Shown here piece by piece: positions 50,007 through 59,641 of a DNA stretch of 64,000 bases. The notes below the pieces were generated by a model. That model searched no databases. It saw nothing but the letters and a program-made list of their open reading frames with translations, and was not told where the DNA came from. The position numbers and the translations under genes were made by a program. This DNA is from Haemophilus sp. C1 (GTDB lineage Bacteria > Pseudomonadota > Gammaproteobacteria > Enterobacterales > Pasteurellaceae), in contig NZ_LDVZ01000010.1 of NCBI RefSeq assembly GCF_001276515.1, positions 1 to 64,000 on the forward strand, in the 5' to 3' direction. Position 1 is the first letter of the stretch; each line of letters opens with the position of its first letter.

Positions 50007-50849
50007 TTATCGATTTAAATAGTCCAATAAATTTTTCCACTGTAATTGCATATCTTTTATACCCAACTCATACATTGCCTGCAATTTATTGGGGTCTTTT
50101 TCAATGCGCTTAATTTTCAAATCAACAGAAGGTCGAATAACAAAAATATCGCCTTTTTCTGCTAGCTTAATCACATTTTCAACTTGTCGATTATACATAG
50201 CATAACGCTCATTTACGGCATCTGCAAAATGTGGATAACGTCGATAAAACCATTTGGCAATCCAAGTCATTGGCTTAGATTTTCTATAATCTAAAGTGCG
50301 GGTAAGAATAACAATAATTTTATCGTATCCTAACTTCTTCATTTGTTCGATAGGAATAGAATCCGCAATGGCACCATCCAAATAAGGAATTCCGTCTATC
50401 TCAACAGGACGAGAAACATAAGGCATCGCAGAAGTAGCACGCAACACCTCCATTTGCGCCAAAGGATCTGTTAATTTGACATATTTCGCTTGTGCAGTTT
50501 GTACATTAGTCACAGCCACATAAAAATCGATATCTGATTCTTTAAAGGTTTTATTATCAAACACATCATATTTGAAAGGTACTTCATAAAAAGCAAAATC
50601 TTTATTTACGATATTGCCTGTGCTCACCAAACTTTTTAGACTGATATAACGCTTATCTGATATAAATTTCTTGTTGTAACGAATTGCACGCCCTTTTTGC
50701 CGAGAAGGATAATTAACCCCAAACAATGCACCTGCAGAAACAGAAATGATACCATCCACCCAAAAATCTTTATCTAAGAACGTATCCAGTACACCCGCAG
50801 TGTACATGCCTCGCATCGCCCCACCTTCTAATACCAAGCCAATTTTCAT
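50007..50849 (-). CDS. Patatin-like phospholipase (YjjU family)
   Basis: The 280-residue protein begins MKIGLVLEGGAMRGMYTAGV, with the patatin oxyanion loop (GGAMRG). It has the nucleophile serine in GIISVSAGALFGVNY (GxSxG-like, VSAGA) and the dyad aspartate in YLDGAIADSIP near residue 180. This suggests a lipid acyl hydrolase. In-frame codons extend to 50903 but the extension looks unlike the family. Two starts (50849 and 50870) are possible, neither with a strong ribosome site. Confidence 0.82.
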   Translation of the reverse strand: MKIGLVLEGGAMRGMYTAGVLDTFLDKDFWVDGIISVSAGALFGVNYPSRQKGRAIRYNKKFISDKRYISLKSLVSTGNIVNKDFAFYEVPFKYDVFDNKTFKESDIDFYVAVTNVQTAQAKYVKLTDPLAQMEVLRATSAMPYVSRPVEIDGIPYLDGAIADSIPIEQMKKLGYDKIIVILTRTLDYRKSKPMTWIAKWFYRRYPHFADAVNERYAMYNRQVENVIKLAEKGDIFVIRPSVDLKIKRIEKDPNKLQAMYELGIKDMQLQWKNLLDYLNR

Positions 50850-50935
50850 TGATTTTTTAACTTCTTCCATTTGAAAACAACACATAAAAATATTGCGTGC
50901 CATTTCTGAACACGCAATTATTTGAACAATCTAAA

Positions 50936-52012
50936 TTAATCCCGTTTTCGACTCAGCAACCACCAAATCATCACAATAAATAGCAAACTTGGCATTAGCG
51001 CTCCGAAAACAGCAGGTATGTTATAAACAACGCTCATTTGCCCGAAAATTTCATTTACGACATAGAACAAAAAGCCAAAACAAATGCCCGTTACAATTCT
51101 TGCTCCTGCAGTCACACTACGTAGCGATCCAAAAATAAAAGATAATGCCAATAGCATCATTACACCAACAGACACAGGTTGGAAAATTTTCCGCCAGAAT
51201 GTGAGTTCAAAGCGACTCACATCCTGACCTGTTTCACGTAAAAATGAAATGTAATTATACAAACCTGAAATAGACAGTGATGTAGGACGTAAAGAAACAG
51301 CGCCTAATTTATCTGGCGTTAAATTTGTTTCCCATTTTTCCGATAAGCGATTACTTGTCGTGATTTCATCTTTGCTAATCATAGAATGGTTCACTTGACG
51401 TAAAGTCCATTTACTTTCATCTTCCGAATAACTTGCTTGGTTAGCATGCATCAATTCCGTCAAATTACGATGCTGATCAAAAGTATAAATATAAATATCG
51501 TTTAATTTTGCGTCATCAGTAACACGTCGAACAAACACAAAATTATTACCATCTTTTGCCCAAACCCCATTTTTCATGGAAAGCATTGAACCACCAGAAA
51601 GCGCTCGAGCACGCATATCACGCGCGAACTGTTCTGTTTGCGGAATCCCCCACTCACCAATCACCATGGTTAACAACACTAGTGGTAATGCGGTTTTCAT
51701 CACTGCCATACCAATTTTAAAACGAGAAAATCCTGCAGCTTGCATAACAACGAGTTCGCTTCGACTTGCAAGGTTGCCCAAAGCCATTAGCGCACCAAGC
51801 AATGCGGCCATGGGAAAGAAAGTTTCGATATCTTTTGGAATGGTTAAGCCAGTAAAAGCCACCGCTTGCCAAATATCATAAGTACCTTTACCCACACTAC
51901 GAAATTGTTCCACAAATTTGATAATGGCAGAAAGTCCAACCAATGTAAGCAAAGTAGCAAAAATTGAGCCAAGAATACTTTTTCCAATATAACGATCGAG
52001 GGTATTCATCAT
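50936..52012 (-). CDS. lptG: LPS export ABC transporter permease LptG
   Basis: LptG with LptF and the LptB ATPase pulls lipopolysaccharide from the inner membrane to the periplasmic bridge. The 358-residue protein has three helices at each end around a jellyroll periplasmic domain. It matches E. coli LptG throughout (LDRYIGKSILGSI; FFPMAALLGALMALG; ELVVMQAAGFSRF; KIFQPVSVGVMMLLALSFIF). It starts five bases after lptF. Confidence 0.96.
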   Translation of the reverse strand: MMNTLDRYIGKSILGSIFATLLTLVGLSAIIKFVEQFRSVGKGTYDIWQAVAFTGLTIPKDIETFFPMAALLGALMALGNLASRSELVVMQAAGFSRFKIGMAVMKTALPLVLLTMVIGEWGIPQTEQFARDMRARALSGGSMLSMKNGVWAKDGNNFVFVRRVTDDAKLNDIYIYTFDQHRNLTELMHANQASYSEDESKWTLRQVNHSMISKDEITTSNRLSEKWETNLTPDKLGAVSLRPTSLSISGLYNYISFLRETGQDVSRFELTFWRKIFQPVSVGVMMLLALSFIFGSLRSVTAGARIVTGICFGFLFYVVNEIFGQMSVVYNIPAVFGALMPSLLFIVMIWWLLSRKRD

Positions 52013-52017
52013 TTTGC

Positions 52018-53112
52018 TTATCCTTTTCTACTGAATAAATGGCGGAATTTATACATCGCAGCGCTATCCCAACCATTTAACACGATACCAAGTAACAAAA
52101 AGCCGATATTAACAAGAGGCATAAAAATAGCAGCATCTAATTTTCCTGCTGCCCCCGCAGATTTAAAGGAGCTTTGTAATAAAAAATAAATTAAATAGAG
52201 TAAAAGTGCGGGTAAAATTTTGGCAAATCTACCTTGTCGAGGATTTACACGACTTAATGGCACAGCAATTAACGCCATGAGTGGAACAGCTAGGATTAAT
52301 GTTATACGCCAATGCAATTCAGATTTCGCCGAAAGAGAATCTAAACCGATAAGTTGAGACAATGTTAATTCGGCTACTTCATCATTCGTATTTTCTGTTT
52401 CCTGATGACCTAAATAGGCTTGATATTCATCAAAATGCGTAATACGGAAATCAGGCAAAACAGACGTGCCTTCAACTCGTTGCGTATTTTGTAAATTCAG
52501 AATTTGATCGCCATTTGGCAGCGCTTTTAATTCGCCTTTTTCAGCAGTCACAACTGACGGTTTCGTTTGTCCTTTTGGTGCAGTTTGGAACAAATACACG
52601 TCATTGATTTGATTTTCCTTGATACTATCAATAAATAAAACAAAATTGTTGTTATTCGTTGCTATAAACTGACCAGAAGCAAGCGCCCCCATTGTTGGAT
52701 TCGCTTTGGCATCTTCCACAATTGCAGCTTGTTTTTGAATTGACCAAGGCGAAAGCCATAAGACGTTATAAGCAGCAAGTCCCGCAGTAACCAATGAAAG
52801 CATTAACGCCACACGCACTAAAACACGTTGCCCGACACCACAAGCACGCATCACCGTTATTTCACTTTCCGCATAAAGACGACCAAAAGTGAGTAAAATC
52901 GCAATAAACAAACATAATGGCAACATTAATTGCGCCATAGCAGGCATGCCTAGCCCAAGTAAGGAAAATACCAAGTCAGCCGGCACTTTACCATTAGCCG
53001 CAGATCCAAGTACGCGCACTAACTGCTGAGAGAAAAAAATCAGCAATAAAATGAACAAAATGGCTATTTGGCTCTTAAATACTTCTTTTGTTAAATATCG
53101 AATTAAAATCAT
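52018..53112 (-). CDS. lptF: LPS export ABC transporter permease LptF
   Basis: LptF is the second permease of the LPS exporter. The 364-residue protein starts [20 protein letters not shown] and has [19 protein letters not shown] and [18 protein letters not shown] (coupling helix region). A periplasmic domain and C-terminal helices with [13 protein letters not shown] follow. lptF and lptG form an operon and diverge from pepA, as in E. coli. Confidence 0.95.
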   Translation of the reverse strand: MILIRYLTKEVFKSQIAILFILLLIFFSQQLVRVLGSAANGKVPADLVFSLLGLGMPAMAQLMLPLCLFIAILLTFGRLYAESEITVMRACGVGQRVLVRVALMLSLVTAGLAAYNVLWLSPWSIQKQAAIVEDAKANPTMGALASGQFIATNNNNFVLFIDSIKENQINDVYLFQTAPKGQTKPSVVTAEKGELKALPNGDQILNLQNTQRVEGTSVLPDFRITHFDEYQAYLGHQETENTNDEVAELTLSQLIGLDSLSAKSELHWRITLILAVPLMALIAVPLSRVNPRQGRFAKILPALLLYLIYFLLQSSFKSAGAAGKLDAAIFMPLVNIGFLLLGIVLNGWDSAAMYKFRHLFSRKG

Positions 53113-53219
53113 CTTATTTCGTTTGTTTTTCTAAATCTAAAACGGGGGAAAACTGGATAAAATTGGTCGCGTATGATACCTTATTTTCGCTGAATTAAAC
53201 AGAAATTTAAGGACATCAA

Positions 53220-54695
53220 ATGAAATATCAAGCAAAAAATACCGCACTTTCTCAATCCACTGATTGCATTGTTTTAGGCGTATATGAGAACAATGAATTT
53301 TCAAAAAGTTTTAATGAAATCGATCAATTAACCCAAGGCTATTTAAACGATTTAGTGAAATCAGGTGAGCTAACTGGCAAATTAGCCCAAACTATTTTAC
53401 TTCGAGATCTTCAAGGTCTGGCTGCCAAACGCGTGTTAATCGTTGGCTGTGGCAAAAAAGGAGAACTCACGGAGCGTCAATATAAACAAATCATCCAAGC
53501 TGTATTAAAAACACTAAAAGAAACCAACACTCGTGAAGTCATTTCTTATTTAACTGAAATTGAATTAAAAGATCGCGATCTTTATTGGAATATCCGCTTT
53601 GCCATTGAAACGATTGAACACACTAATTATCAATTTGATCATTTCAAATCTCAAAAAGCGGAAACCTCTGTTTTAGAATCGTTCATCTTTAATACGGATT
53701 GTGAGCAAGCACAACAGGCTATTGCTCATGCCAATGCGATTAGCTCAGGTATAAAAGCCGCACGCGACATCGCAAATATGCCACCAAATATCTGCAACCC
53801 TGCTTATCTTGCTGAGCAAGCAAAAAATTTAGCAGAAAATTCTACCGCACTTTCTTTGAAAGTTGTGAATGAAGAAGAAATGGCAAAACTTGGAATGAAT
53901 GCTTATCTTGCCGTCTCAAAAGGCTCTGAAAACCGTGCTTATATGTCTATTTTGACCCTCAATAATGCACCAGATAAAAACGCCAAACCCATTGTACTTG
54001 TAGGCAAAGGATTAACCTTTGATGCGGGCGGTATTTCACTTAAACCTGCCGCTGACATGGATGAAATGAAATATGATATGTGTGGTGCAGCCTCTGTCTT
54101 CGGCACAATGAAAGCCATTGCCGAGTTGAACTTGCCATTAAACGTTATTGGTGTTTTAGCCGGTTGTGAAAATCTGCCTGATGGTAATGCTTATCGCCCT
54201 GGCGATATTCTTACTACTATGAACGGTTTAACCGTAGAAGTGCTCAACACCGATGCGGAAGGTCGCTTAGTCCTTTGTGATGCACTTACTTATGTTGAAC
54301 GTTTTGAACCAGAGCTTGTTATTGATGTTGCAACCTTAACGGGGGCTTGTGTGGTTGCCCTTGGGCAACACAATAGCGGATTAGTTTCTACAGATAACGC
54401 TCTTGCCAATGCACTACTCCAAGCCGCAACAGAAACCACAGACAAAGCGTGGCGTTTACCATTAAGCGAAGAATATCAAGAGCAACTGAAATCGCCTTTC
54501 GCCGACCTTGCCAATATTGGGGGTCGCTGGGGTGGCGCAATTACAGCGGGTGCATTTTTGTCTAACTTCACGAAAAAATATCGCTGGGCACATTTAGACA
54601 TTGCAGGTACAGCTTGGCTACAAGGCGCAAATAAAGGTGCAACAGGTCGCCCTGTTTCGCTATTAACCCAATTTTTGATTAATCAGGTTAAATAA
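53220..54695 (+). CDS. pepA: Cytosol leucyl aminopeptidase
   Basis: PepA is a hexameric metallo-aminopeptidase; in E. coli it also binds DNA in Xer recombination. The 491-residue protein has the family signature [16 protein letters not shown] (about residue 340). The metal-binding [15 protein letters not shown] lies near 265 and [17 protein letters not shown] near 437. AAGGA precedes the ATG. A USS lies near the start of the coding region. Confidence 0.96.
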   Translation: MKYQAKNTALSQSTDCIVLGVYENNEFSKSFNEIDQLTQGYLNDLVKSGELTGKLAQTILLRDLQGLAAKRVLIVGCGKKGELTERQYKQIIQAVLKTLKETNTREVISYLTEIELKDRDLYWNIRFAIETIEHTNYQFDHFKSQKAETSVLESFIFNTDCEQAQQAIAHANAISSGIKAARDIANMPPNICNPAYLAEQAKNLAENSTALSLKVVNEEEMAKLGMNAYLAVSKGSENRAYMSILTLNNAPDKNAKPIVLVGKGLTFDAGGISLKPAADMDEMKYDMCGAASVFGTMKAIAELNLPLNVIGVLAGCENLPDGNAYRPGDILTTMNGLTVEVLNTDAEGRLVLCDALTYVERFEPELVIDVATLTGACVVALGQHNSGLVSTDNALANALLQAATETTDKAWRLPLSEEYQEQLKSPFADLANIGGRWGGAITAGAFLSNFTKKYRWAHLDIAGTAWLQGANKGATGRPVSLLTQFLINQVK

Positions 54696-54731
54696 TCAAA
54701 AAACGAGGCACACGTTGCACCTTTAAATCGA

Positions 54732-56759
54732 TTACTCTGCTAGTTCGGTTTGCTCGTGTGCCATTAGTTCCTGACCCACATCATCAAGCAAACTTAAATA
54801 ACGTTCATATTGTTTCAACATATCGGCGATCAATTCATCTTGATCCATATATTGAACATCGTAACCGACTCGTCCATCAAAGAAATAAGTGTAAGGCTCG
54901 TAAGTAACACTATGCTGAATGTGCGGTAAATTTTCATCGTTAATTAATTGCTCTGACACTTCACGCCCAACAGATTTAATACCATACATAAAATCTCGCA
55001 TTGATTCTTTATGAATTACCAATTCTAAAGCTGGCTCTTCTTGTTCAAATAATGTGTTGATTTCTACACTTAAATTATATTTTCCTGTTAATTCCTGACG
55101 TAATTCTCGCATAGCGGGTAACGCCGTATTTTTAAGAAAACGTAAAATATCTTTCTCTTGCGTTTGATTCATCATTTGCTCTAAATGTGATTTCCATTTA
55201 TCGCCGCTCCAGAAAATGCTAGTTGGATTGACTTTAGTAGAAAAATATTTTTTATCCGCAATTAAGCCTTTCCATAAACTAAAACACATTACCAACATCA
55301 ATAAAGCAAAAGGCAAAGCAACAATTAATGTCATTGTTTGCAAATTAGCAAGTCCACCAGACTGCATAAGCACAATTGCAACAACAGACATTAAAGTTCC
55401 CCACATTATCGCTTGCCACGCAGGCGAAGCTAAACTTTTATCACGAGATGCAATGTTGTTTAACACATAAATGCCTGAATCCGCTGAAGTGATAAAAAAC
55501 AATGAAATCACTAATAAACTCACAAAACCAGTTATTGTTGGTAAAGGCAGATAATTTAAAAATTTAAATAATAAAATTTCTGGGGAAGAAATAAATTCGC
55601 CAAGCCCGCCCGCAGCAATGCCATCATTTAGCCATACTGCTGTATTACCAAAAACAGTAAACCATAAAATACCAAATAAACTTGGAATAACTAATACGCC
55701 AAAAATAAATTCACGGATAGTTCGTCCTTTAGAAATACGGGCAATAAATAAACCCACAAACGGAGCCCAAGAACACCACCAAGCCCAATAAAGCACAGTC
55801 CATCCACTAAACCAGCTAGTATGTTCTTGTTCATAAGCATAGGTTTTAAAACTGAGTTGCACTAAATTGCTGAAATAATTCCCCATATTGTCGCTAAATG
55901 CAGATAAAAGGTATAACGTAGGGCCTGCAATTAAAACAAAAAGAAGTAAACAAAATGCTAAAGTTAAGTTAATTTCACTTAATATTTTCACGCCTTTTCC
56001 AACACCAGAAATAGCAGAAAACACCGCTAAACACATCACCACAACAATAACGCCAACTTGTAAACCAAAGCTGTTCTGACTTATCCAACCTATTTGTTCA
56101 AGCCCTGCACCAAGCTGTGATGAACCGAAACCTAATGTAGTAATAATCCCAAATAATGTGGCAAGTAATGCCATAACATCAATCGCATCGCCAATTTTGC
56201 CATTAATACGATCTTTTAATAAAGGATAAAAACAAGAGCGCAACGCTAAAGGTAATTTATAACGAAACCCAAAATAAGCCAATGCTAAAGCAATGGTGCC
56301 ATATACTGCCCACGCGTGAATTCCCCAGTGGAACAGAGTATGAAGTAAAGCCTCTTGTTGTTTATGTTCGGCTGAACCCGTTGTAATGTCAGAAAGATAA
56401 TGGGTTAATGGTTCTGCTACGCCAAAAAACATCAACCCAACCCCCATTCCAGCGGCAAATAACATCGCAAGCCAAGATAAGAAACTAAATTCAGGTTCTT
56501 CTTCATCCTGCCCTAGTTTTATATTGCCAAGACTACTTACTGATAAAATTAATAAAAATCCTAAAAACACTGAAAAAGTGAGAACATAAAACCAACTAAA
56601 ATTGGCAAAAATGCTAGTTTTAGCTTGATTCAATAATGCTTGCGTTTGTGCTGGGAGAATTAAAATCATCGCCATAAGTAACAACACAAAAAATAATGTA
56701 ACGCCAATTACCAAAGGATTAAATGACGTTCGCTTTGTCATAAATTGAAATAAAGACAA
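54732..56759 (-). CDS. betT: BCCT-family choline/betaine transporter BetT
   Basis: The 675-residue protein has 12 membrane helices over the first 500 residues. The BCCT glycine stretch is in AAGMGVGLMFFGVAEPLTHY and the tryptophan-rich substrate region in TVLYWAWWCSWAPFVGLFIA. A long cytoplasmic tail (about 510-675) follows, as in E. coli BetT. Choline uptake is the likely role; in Haemophilus it could also serve phosphorylcholine decoration or osmoprotection. The tail is thought to sense osmolarity in relatives. Confidence 0.88.
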   Translation of the reverse strand: MSLFQFMTKRTSFNPLVIGVTLFFVLLLMAMILILPAQTQALLNQAKTSIFANFSWFYVLTFSVFLGFLLILSVSSLGNIKLGQDEEEPEFSFLSWLAMLFAAGMGVGLMFFGVAEPLTHYLSDITTGSAEHKQQEALLHTLFHWGIHAWAVYGTIALALAYFGFRYKLPLALRSCFYPLLKDRINGKIGDAIDVMALLATLFGIITTLGFGSSQLGAGLEQIGWISQNSFGLQVGVIVVVMCLAVFSAISGVGKGVKILSEINLTLAFCLLLFVLIAGPTLYLLSAFSDNMGNYFSNLVQLSFKTYAYEQEHTSWFSGWTVLYWAWWCSWAPFVGLFIARISKGRTIREFIFGVLVIPSLFGILWFTVFGNTAVWLNDGIAAGGLGEFISSPEILLFKFLNYLPLPTITGFVSLLVISLFFITSADSGIYVLNNIASRDKSLASPAWQAIMWGTLMSVVAIVLMQSGGLANLQTMTLIVALPFALLMLVMCFSLWKGLIADKKYFSTKVNPTSIFWSGDKWKSHLEQMMNQTQEKDILRFLKNTALPAMRELRQELTGKYNLSVEINTLFEQEEPALELVIHKESMRDFMYGIKSVGREVSEQLINDENLPHIQHSVTYEPYTYFFDGRVGYDVQYMDQDELIADMLKQYERYLSLLDDVGQELMAHEQTELAE

Positions 56760-57049
56760 ACTTTTCCCCTTAACGATTAAGTGAATAAATTAAAAAATAG
56801 ATTTAATAAACATTGCCTAAAAGCAAAAGTGTGTAATGGAACCACTACAAATGACAGCACATAGAAGTGCGATTTTGAAGGAAACGTTCAGTAGGAATTG
56901 AAGGATTGTTTCCAAAAAGTGAAAACATAATAACAAAATTTGATTATTATTTCAAATTAGTGAAGTTTTACTTTAAAAATACAGTGAAAATTCACCGCAC
57001 TTTATGCTTGTTTCAACTTGGGTTATTGATATGACAACATAAATCCAAT
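56760..57049. other. Intergenic region between betT and the fimbrial cluster
   Basis: AT-rich sequence that should include the leftward betT promoter. It contains one USS (ACCGCACTTT, about 56994-57003) and, at 57021-57037, a 17-base copy of the 3' end of the adhesin gene. No gene is seen. Confidence 0.6.
57021..57037 (+). repeat. 17-bp duplicate of the adhesin gene 3' end
   Basis: GGTTATTGATATGACAA is identical to 57141-57157, which encodes the last codons and stop of the adhesin (LSYQ-stop on the minus strand). The two copies sit either side of the 85-bp palindromic element. Confidence 0.85.
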
Positions 57050-57134
57050 GTAGGGTGGGCGTAAGCCCACACATTTAACTCAAATAATTATCCTTAGTCA
57101 TATTCATTTTATCGTGGGCTGAAACCCACCCTAC
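57050..57134 (-). repeat. 85-bp composite palindromic element, left copy
   Basis: A 22-bp dyad at each end (GTAGGGTGGGC... and ...CCCACCCTAC) encloses a 42-base AT-rich centre. Its reverse complement matches 62458-62542, with the same total length of 85 bp and most of the centre conserved (TAAAATGAATATGACTAA shared). It lies just beyond the tip adhesin gene. Confidence 0.88.
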
Positions 57135-57142
57135 GGGCTTGG

Positions 57143-58396
57143 TTATTGATATGACAAGGTATAAGTCGCGAGACCTTCTAATTGGCCACCGTCTACTTTT
57201 TGGGTTGAATTTAGCTTCACTAGCTGAGGAGTCAAAGTAACAGAATATTTATTAAGCCCATCATAAACTAATCTAAATTGATTTTGCGTATTTATTTTTG
57301 AACTGTCTGGGCCAAAACTAACATATGTATTATCCTGTTTTTTTAATTTCACACCTACGTTTACACCTTTTGAAGGATCCCCAATATATTTCATCGTTAA
57401 AATACTTGTTCTATTATTAAGATTGTTATCGTCTGTAAATACAATCCATGGATCAATGTTTCGATTTGCTCCACAATTTACCTTAATAGTAACATCTGAT
57501 GCACTAATATCTTTTAAGCCGACATCTTTGTTCTTAATTGTGCCAAAATTTCGAGTTTCATGCCAACCTGCCTCTGTCCAGCAGGTAGCAGCAGAAATTC
57601 TGAGCGTGACATTCTTACCATTAATAGTCGCACCACTATCTTCTGTAACACGAGGTCTATAACCACTTGTATCTCGACTATCTCGTCCATTCAAGGAAAA
57701 TGCACCAAAAAAGGAATGTTCTAAGTTTAAACTAAAATCCCCACCTGTTGGGAAATTAAAATCACTCGGAGCTTGATCCCTCACATCAATTGGCTCAATA
57801 CTCATGACGGGCTGAATAGTAACATCATATCCAAATGCACATCCAGTAGGAAAAGTTAGCTCATATCCTTCAACATTATGCCAACCTCTAAAAAAATTAT
57901 TCGCTGGGAGTCGTCCTGAAGGTCCCCCTATGTTTGTTTTAATTTTAAAAAGAAAACCTAGATAAGGGAAAGATTTCAATTGAAAAGCAATGCCTCGAGA
58001 CGTATTAACTCTTGTCCAAATAGATGAATCTAAGCGGAATGATCCTTCAAAACACTGAGAAATTCCCCCACTTGCTCCATTTGCAGTGATGGCGTAGTCT
58101 GTCATTGCAATCTCTTTTTTACCTAAGGCATTAATCAACTTCACCATATTGATGGAATTAATCCCTTTTTTAGGATTATCTCTTGGGAATTGGTAAATAT
58201 CTGATGTCACTGCATTATTAGGATAAGTGGCAACATTTTGTGCTTCAGGAAAGCGAATACATCCAGAATAGATACCCGTGGGACATCCATCACGATGCCA
58301 CACTCCTACTCGTGAAGCAAAAGCAGGTGCTTGTATTAAACTAAGAAAAAAACAAAGAGCGGTCAATTTTTGAAATGTTTTTGTTCCTTTATTCAT
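57143..58396 (-). CDS. Fimbrial tip adhesin (HifE-like)
   Basis: The 417-residue protein is the last gene of the fimbrial operon and twice the size of the pilins. It has a signal peptide (to about residue 25, AFAS), a large N-terminal part with several cysteines, and a C-terminal pilin-like domain ending ATYTLSYQ. Size, position and ending fit a HifE-type tip adhesin. The start at 58396 overlaps the preceding stop by eight bases with GAGGTG in front, so it is preferred over an upstream ATG at 58408. Confidence 0.8.
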   Translation of the reverse strand: MNKGTKTFQKLTALCFFLSLIQAPAFASRVGVWHRDGCPTGIYSGCIRFPEAQNVATYPNNAVTSDIYQFPRDNPKKGINSINMVKLINALGKKEIAMTDYAITANGASGGISQCFEGSFRLDSSIWTRVNTSRGIAFQLKSFPYLGFLFKIKTNIGGPSGRLPANNFFRGWHNVEGYELTFPTGCAFGYDVTIQPVMSIEPIDVRDQAPSDFNFPTGGDFSLNLEHSFFGAFSLNGRDSRDTSGYRPRVTEDSGATINGKNVTLRISAATCWTEAGWHETRNFGTIKNKDVGLKDISASDVTIKVNCGANRNIDPWIVFTDDNNLNNRTSILTMKYIGDPSKGVNVGVKLKKQDNTYVSFGPDSSKINTQNQFRLVYDGLNKYSVTLTPQLVKLNSTQKVDGGQLEGLATYTLSYQ

Positions 58397-58994
58397 ACCA
58401 CACCTCAAAGGTTAATTCGCTGGCGACTTTACCAGGTTTGTCGGTTGAACCTGCGGTACGTCCGTAAAATTTTGCGATAAGCTCAATATCAAAAGCATCG
58501 CCATTGATGTGTGCATTTAATTGAGTACCACTATAGCCGCCAGATATACGATTGTGTTCAGGCAAGGCTTGACGCAATACTTTAATTGGCGTGTTATTAT
58601 GTTTGCTAAAAAGCTGAATGCCCACCGAATTATGGTTGCCTGATGAGGTAAGTGAGTTGGTTAAAATACCAGTGGTAGCCTCAGCATAATTAGGGGAGAC
58701 AAAATAATATTTAAGACGATTTTTTGTATTATCTGAGGCACTCGCACCACAATCTTTTACTGAGAGAGTAAACTCTTTGCCTGTACCTACAGCTTGATTA
58801 GCCGTGGAAAATTGGCTACTTAAAATATAACCTAAATCAACAGTTTTATTATCCGATCCAGCTTTCACCGTACAAAGCTTCGCAGCAATTACCTCGCCTT
58901 TAAAGGTAACTTTTCCCTGAGTGGTTGCTGCATAGCCGTTAGGTAACATACACAAACATAACATCATGCCAGTAAATAAGGTCGTTTTTTTCAT
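58389..58994 (-). CDS. Minor fimbrial subunit 2 (HifD-like)
   Basis: The 201-residue pilin has a signal peptide ending GYAA (about residue 23), the paired cysteines of pilin folds (KLCTVKAG and VKDCGAS) and the C-terminus LTFEVWYE with a penultimate aromatic residue for chaperone docking. It resembles the preceding gene in layout (LGxxL, TGILTN or QGILPN, VGIQL or VGVQL, KFY or RFY), so the two look like a tandem duplication. It would link shaft and tip. Confidence 0.82.
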   Translation of the reverse strand: MKKTTLFTGMMLCLCMLPNGYAATTQGKVTFKGEVIAAKLCTVKAGSDNKTVDLGYILSSQFSTANQAVGTGKEFTLSVKDCGASASDNTKNRLKYYFVSPNYAEATTGILTNSLTSSGNHNSVGIQLFSKHNNTPIKVLRQALPEHNRISGGYSGTQLNAHINGDAFDIELIAKFYGRTAGSTDKPGKVASELTFEVWYE

Positions 58995-59008
58995 AATTAC
59001 TTCTTCCT

Positions 59009-59626
59009 TTATTCGTAATAGGCGGAAAAAATGAATTCCGCTTGAACCGCTCCCGCTTTATTGGAGAGCCCGTTGGTAAGTGAATAGAATCGGGCTTTTA
59101 AGGGCAACTTAAATGCATGTGCTTGTGTCGCAACTGCCCCTAATGTATCCCCATTTGATTTTGTCTCTAATCCTTCTGGTGCGGCGGGCAAGGCAAACCA
59201 CTTGATTGGAACAGGATGACCATCACTTTTTAGTAACTGTACGCCTACCGTGTCTTTATTAGCAGAGGTGAGGAGCATATTGGGTAAAATACCTTGTGTC
59301 AGCTGTGTTTGGTTTCCTCTTGTGCTAATCATCACAAATTTCACTTTATTAGGTTCATTGAGTAAATCTCCACATTCTTCCACAGAGATATCAAAGCTAG
59401 TTTCCTTAGCAGTTTGCCCCATATTTTGCAAATCTCCTGCTAAAGCGATGCCTAAATCAATCTCTCGATTGACATCACCACCTCTGACTTTACAAATTCC
59501 CCCCTCTTTAATTTCCACAGTAAATTTCACCCAACCATCAGATGCAGAGCCAAAAGGTGTCACAAATAACAAGCTGAATAAGCCTATCATTTGGCGGAAT
59601 AAACGCTGTTTTTTCACTTTTTTCAT
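59009..59626 (-). CDS. Minor fimbrial subunit 1 (HifD-like)
   Basis: The 205-residue pilin has a basic start and hydrophobic signal (KQRLFRQMIGLFSLLFV), cysteines in GGICKVRGG and VEECGDLL, and the ending EFIFSAYYE. The start at 59626 is chosen because GGAAG is well placed before it; an ATG five codons earlier (59641) directly abuts the usher stop. It follows the usher by 15 bases and precedes its likely paralogue by 14. Confidence 0.82.
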   Translation of the reverse strand: MKKVKKQRLFRQMIGLFSLLFVTPFGSASDGWVKFTVEIKEGGICKVRGGDVNREIDLGIALAGDLQNMGQTAKETSFDISVEECGDLLNEPNKVKFVMISTRGNQTQLTQGILPNMLLTSANKDTVGVQLLKSDGHPVPIKWFALPAAPEGLETKSNGDTLGAVATQAHAFKLPLKARFYSLTNGLSNKAGAVQAEFIFSAYYE

Positions 59627-59641
59627 TGGTTTATCTTCCAT

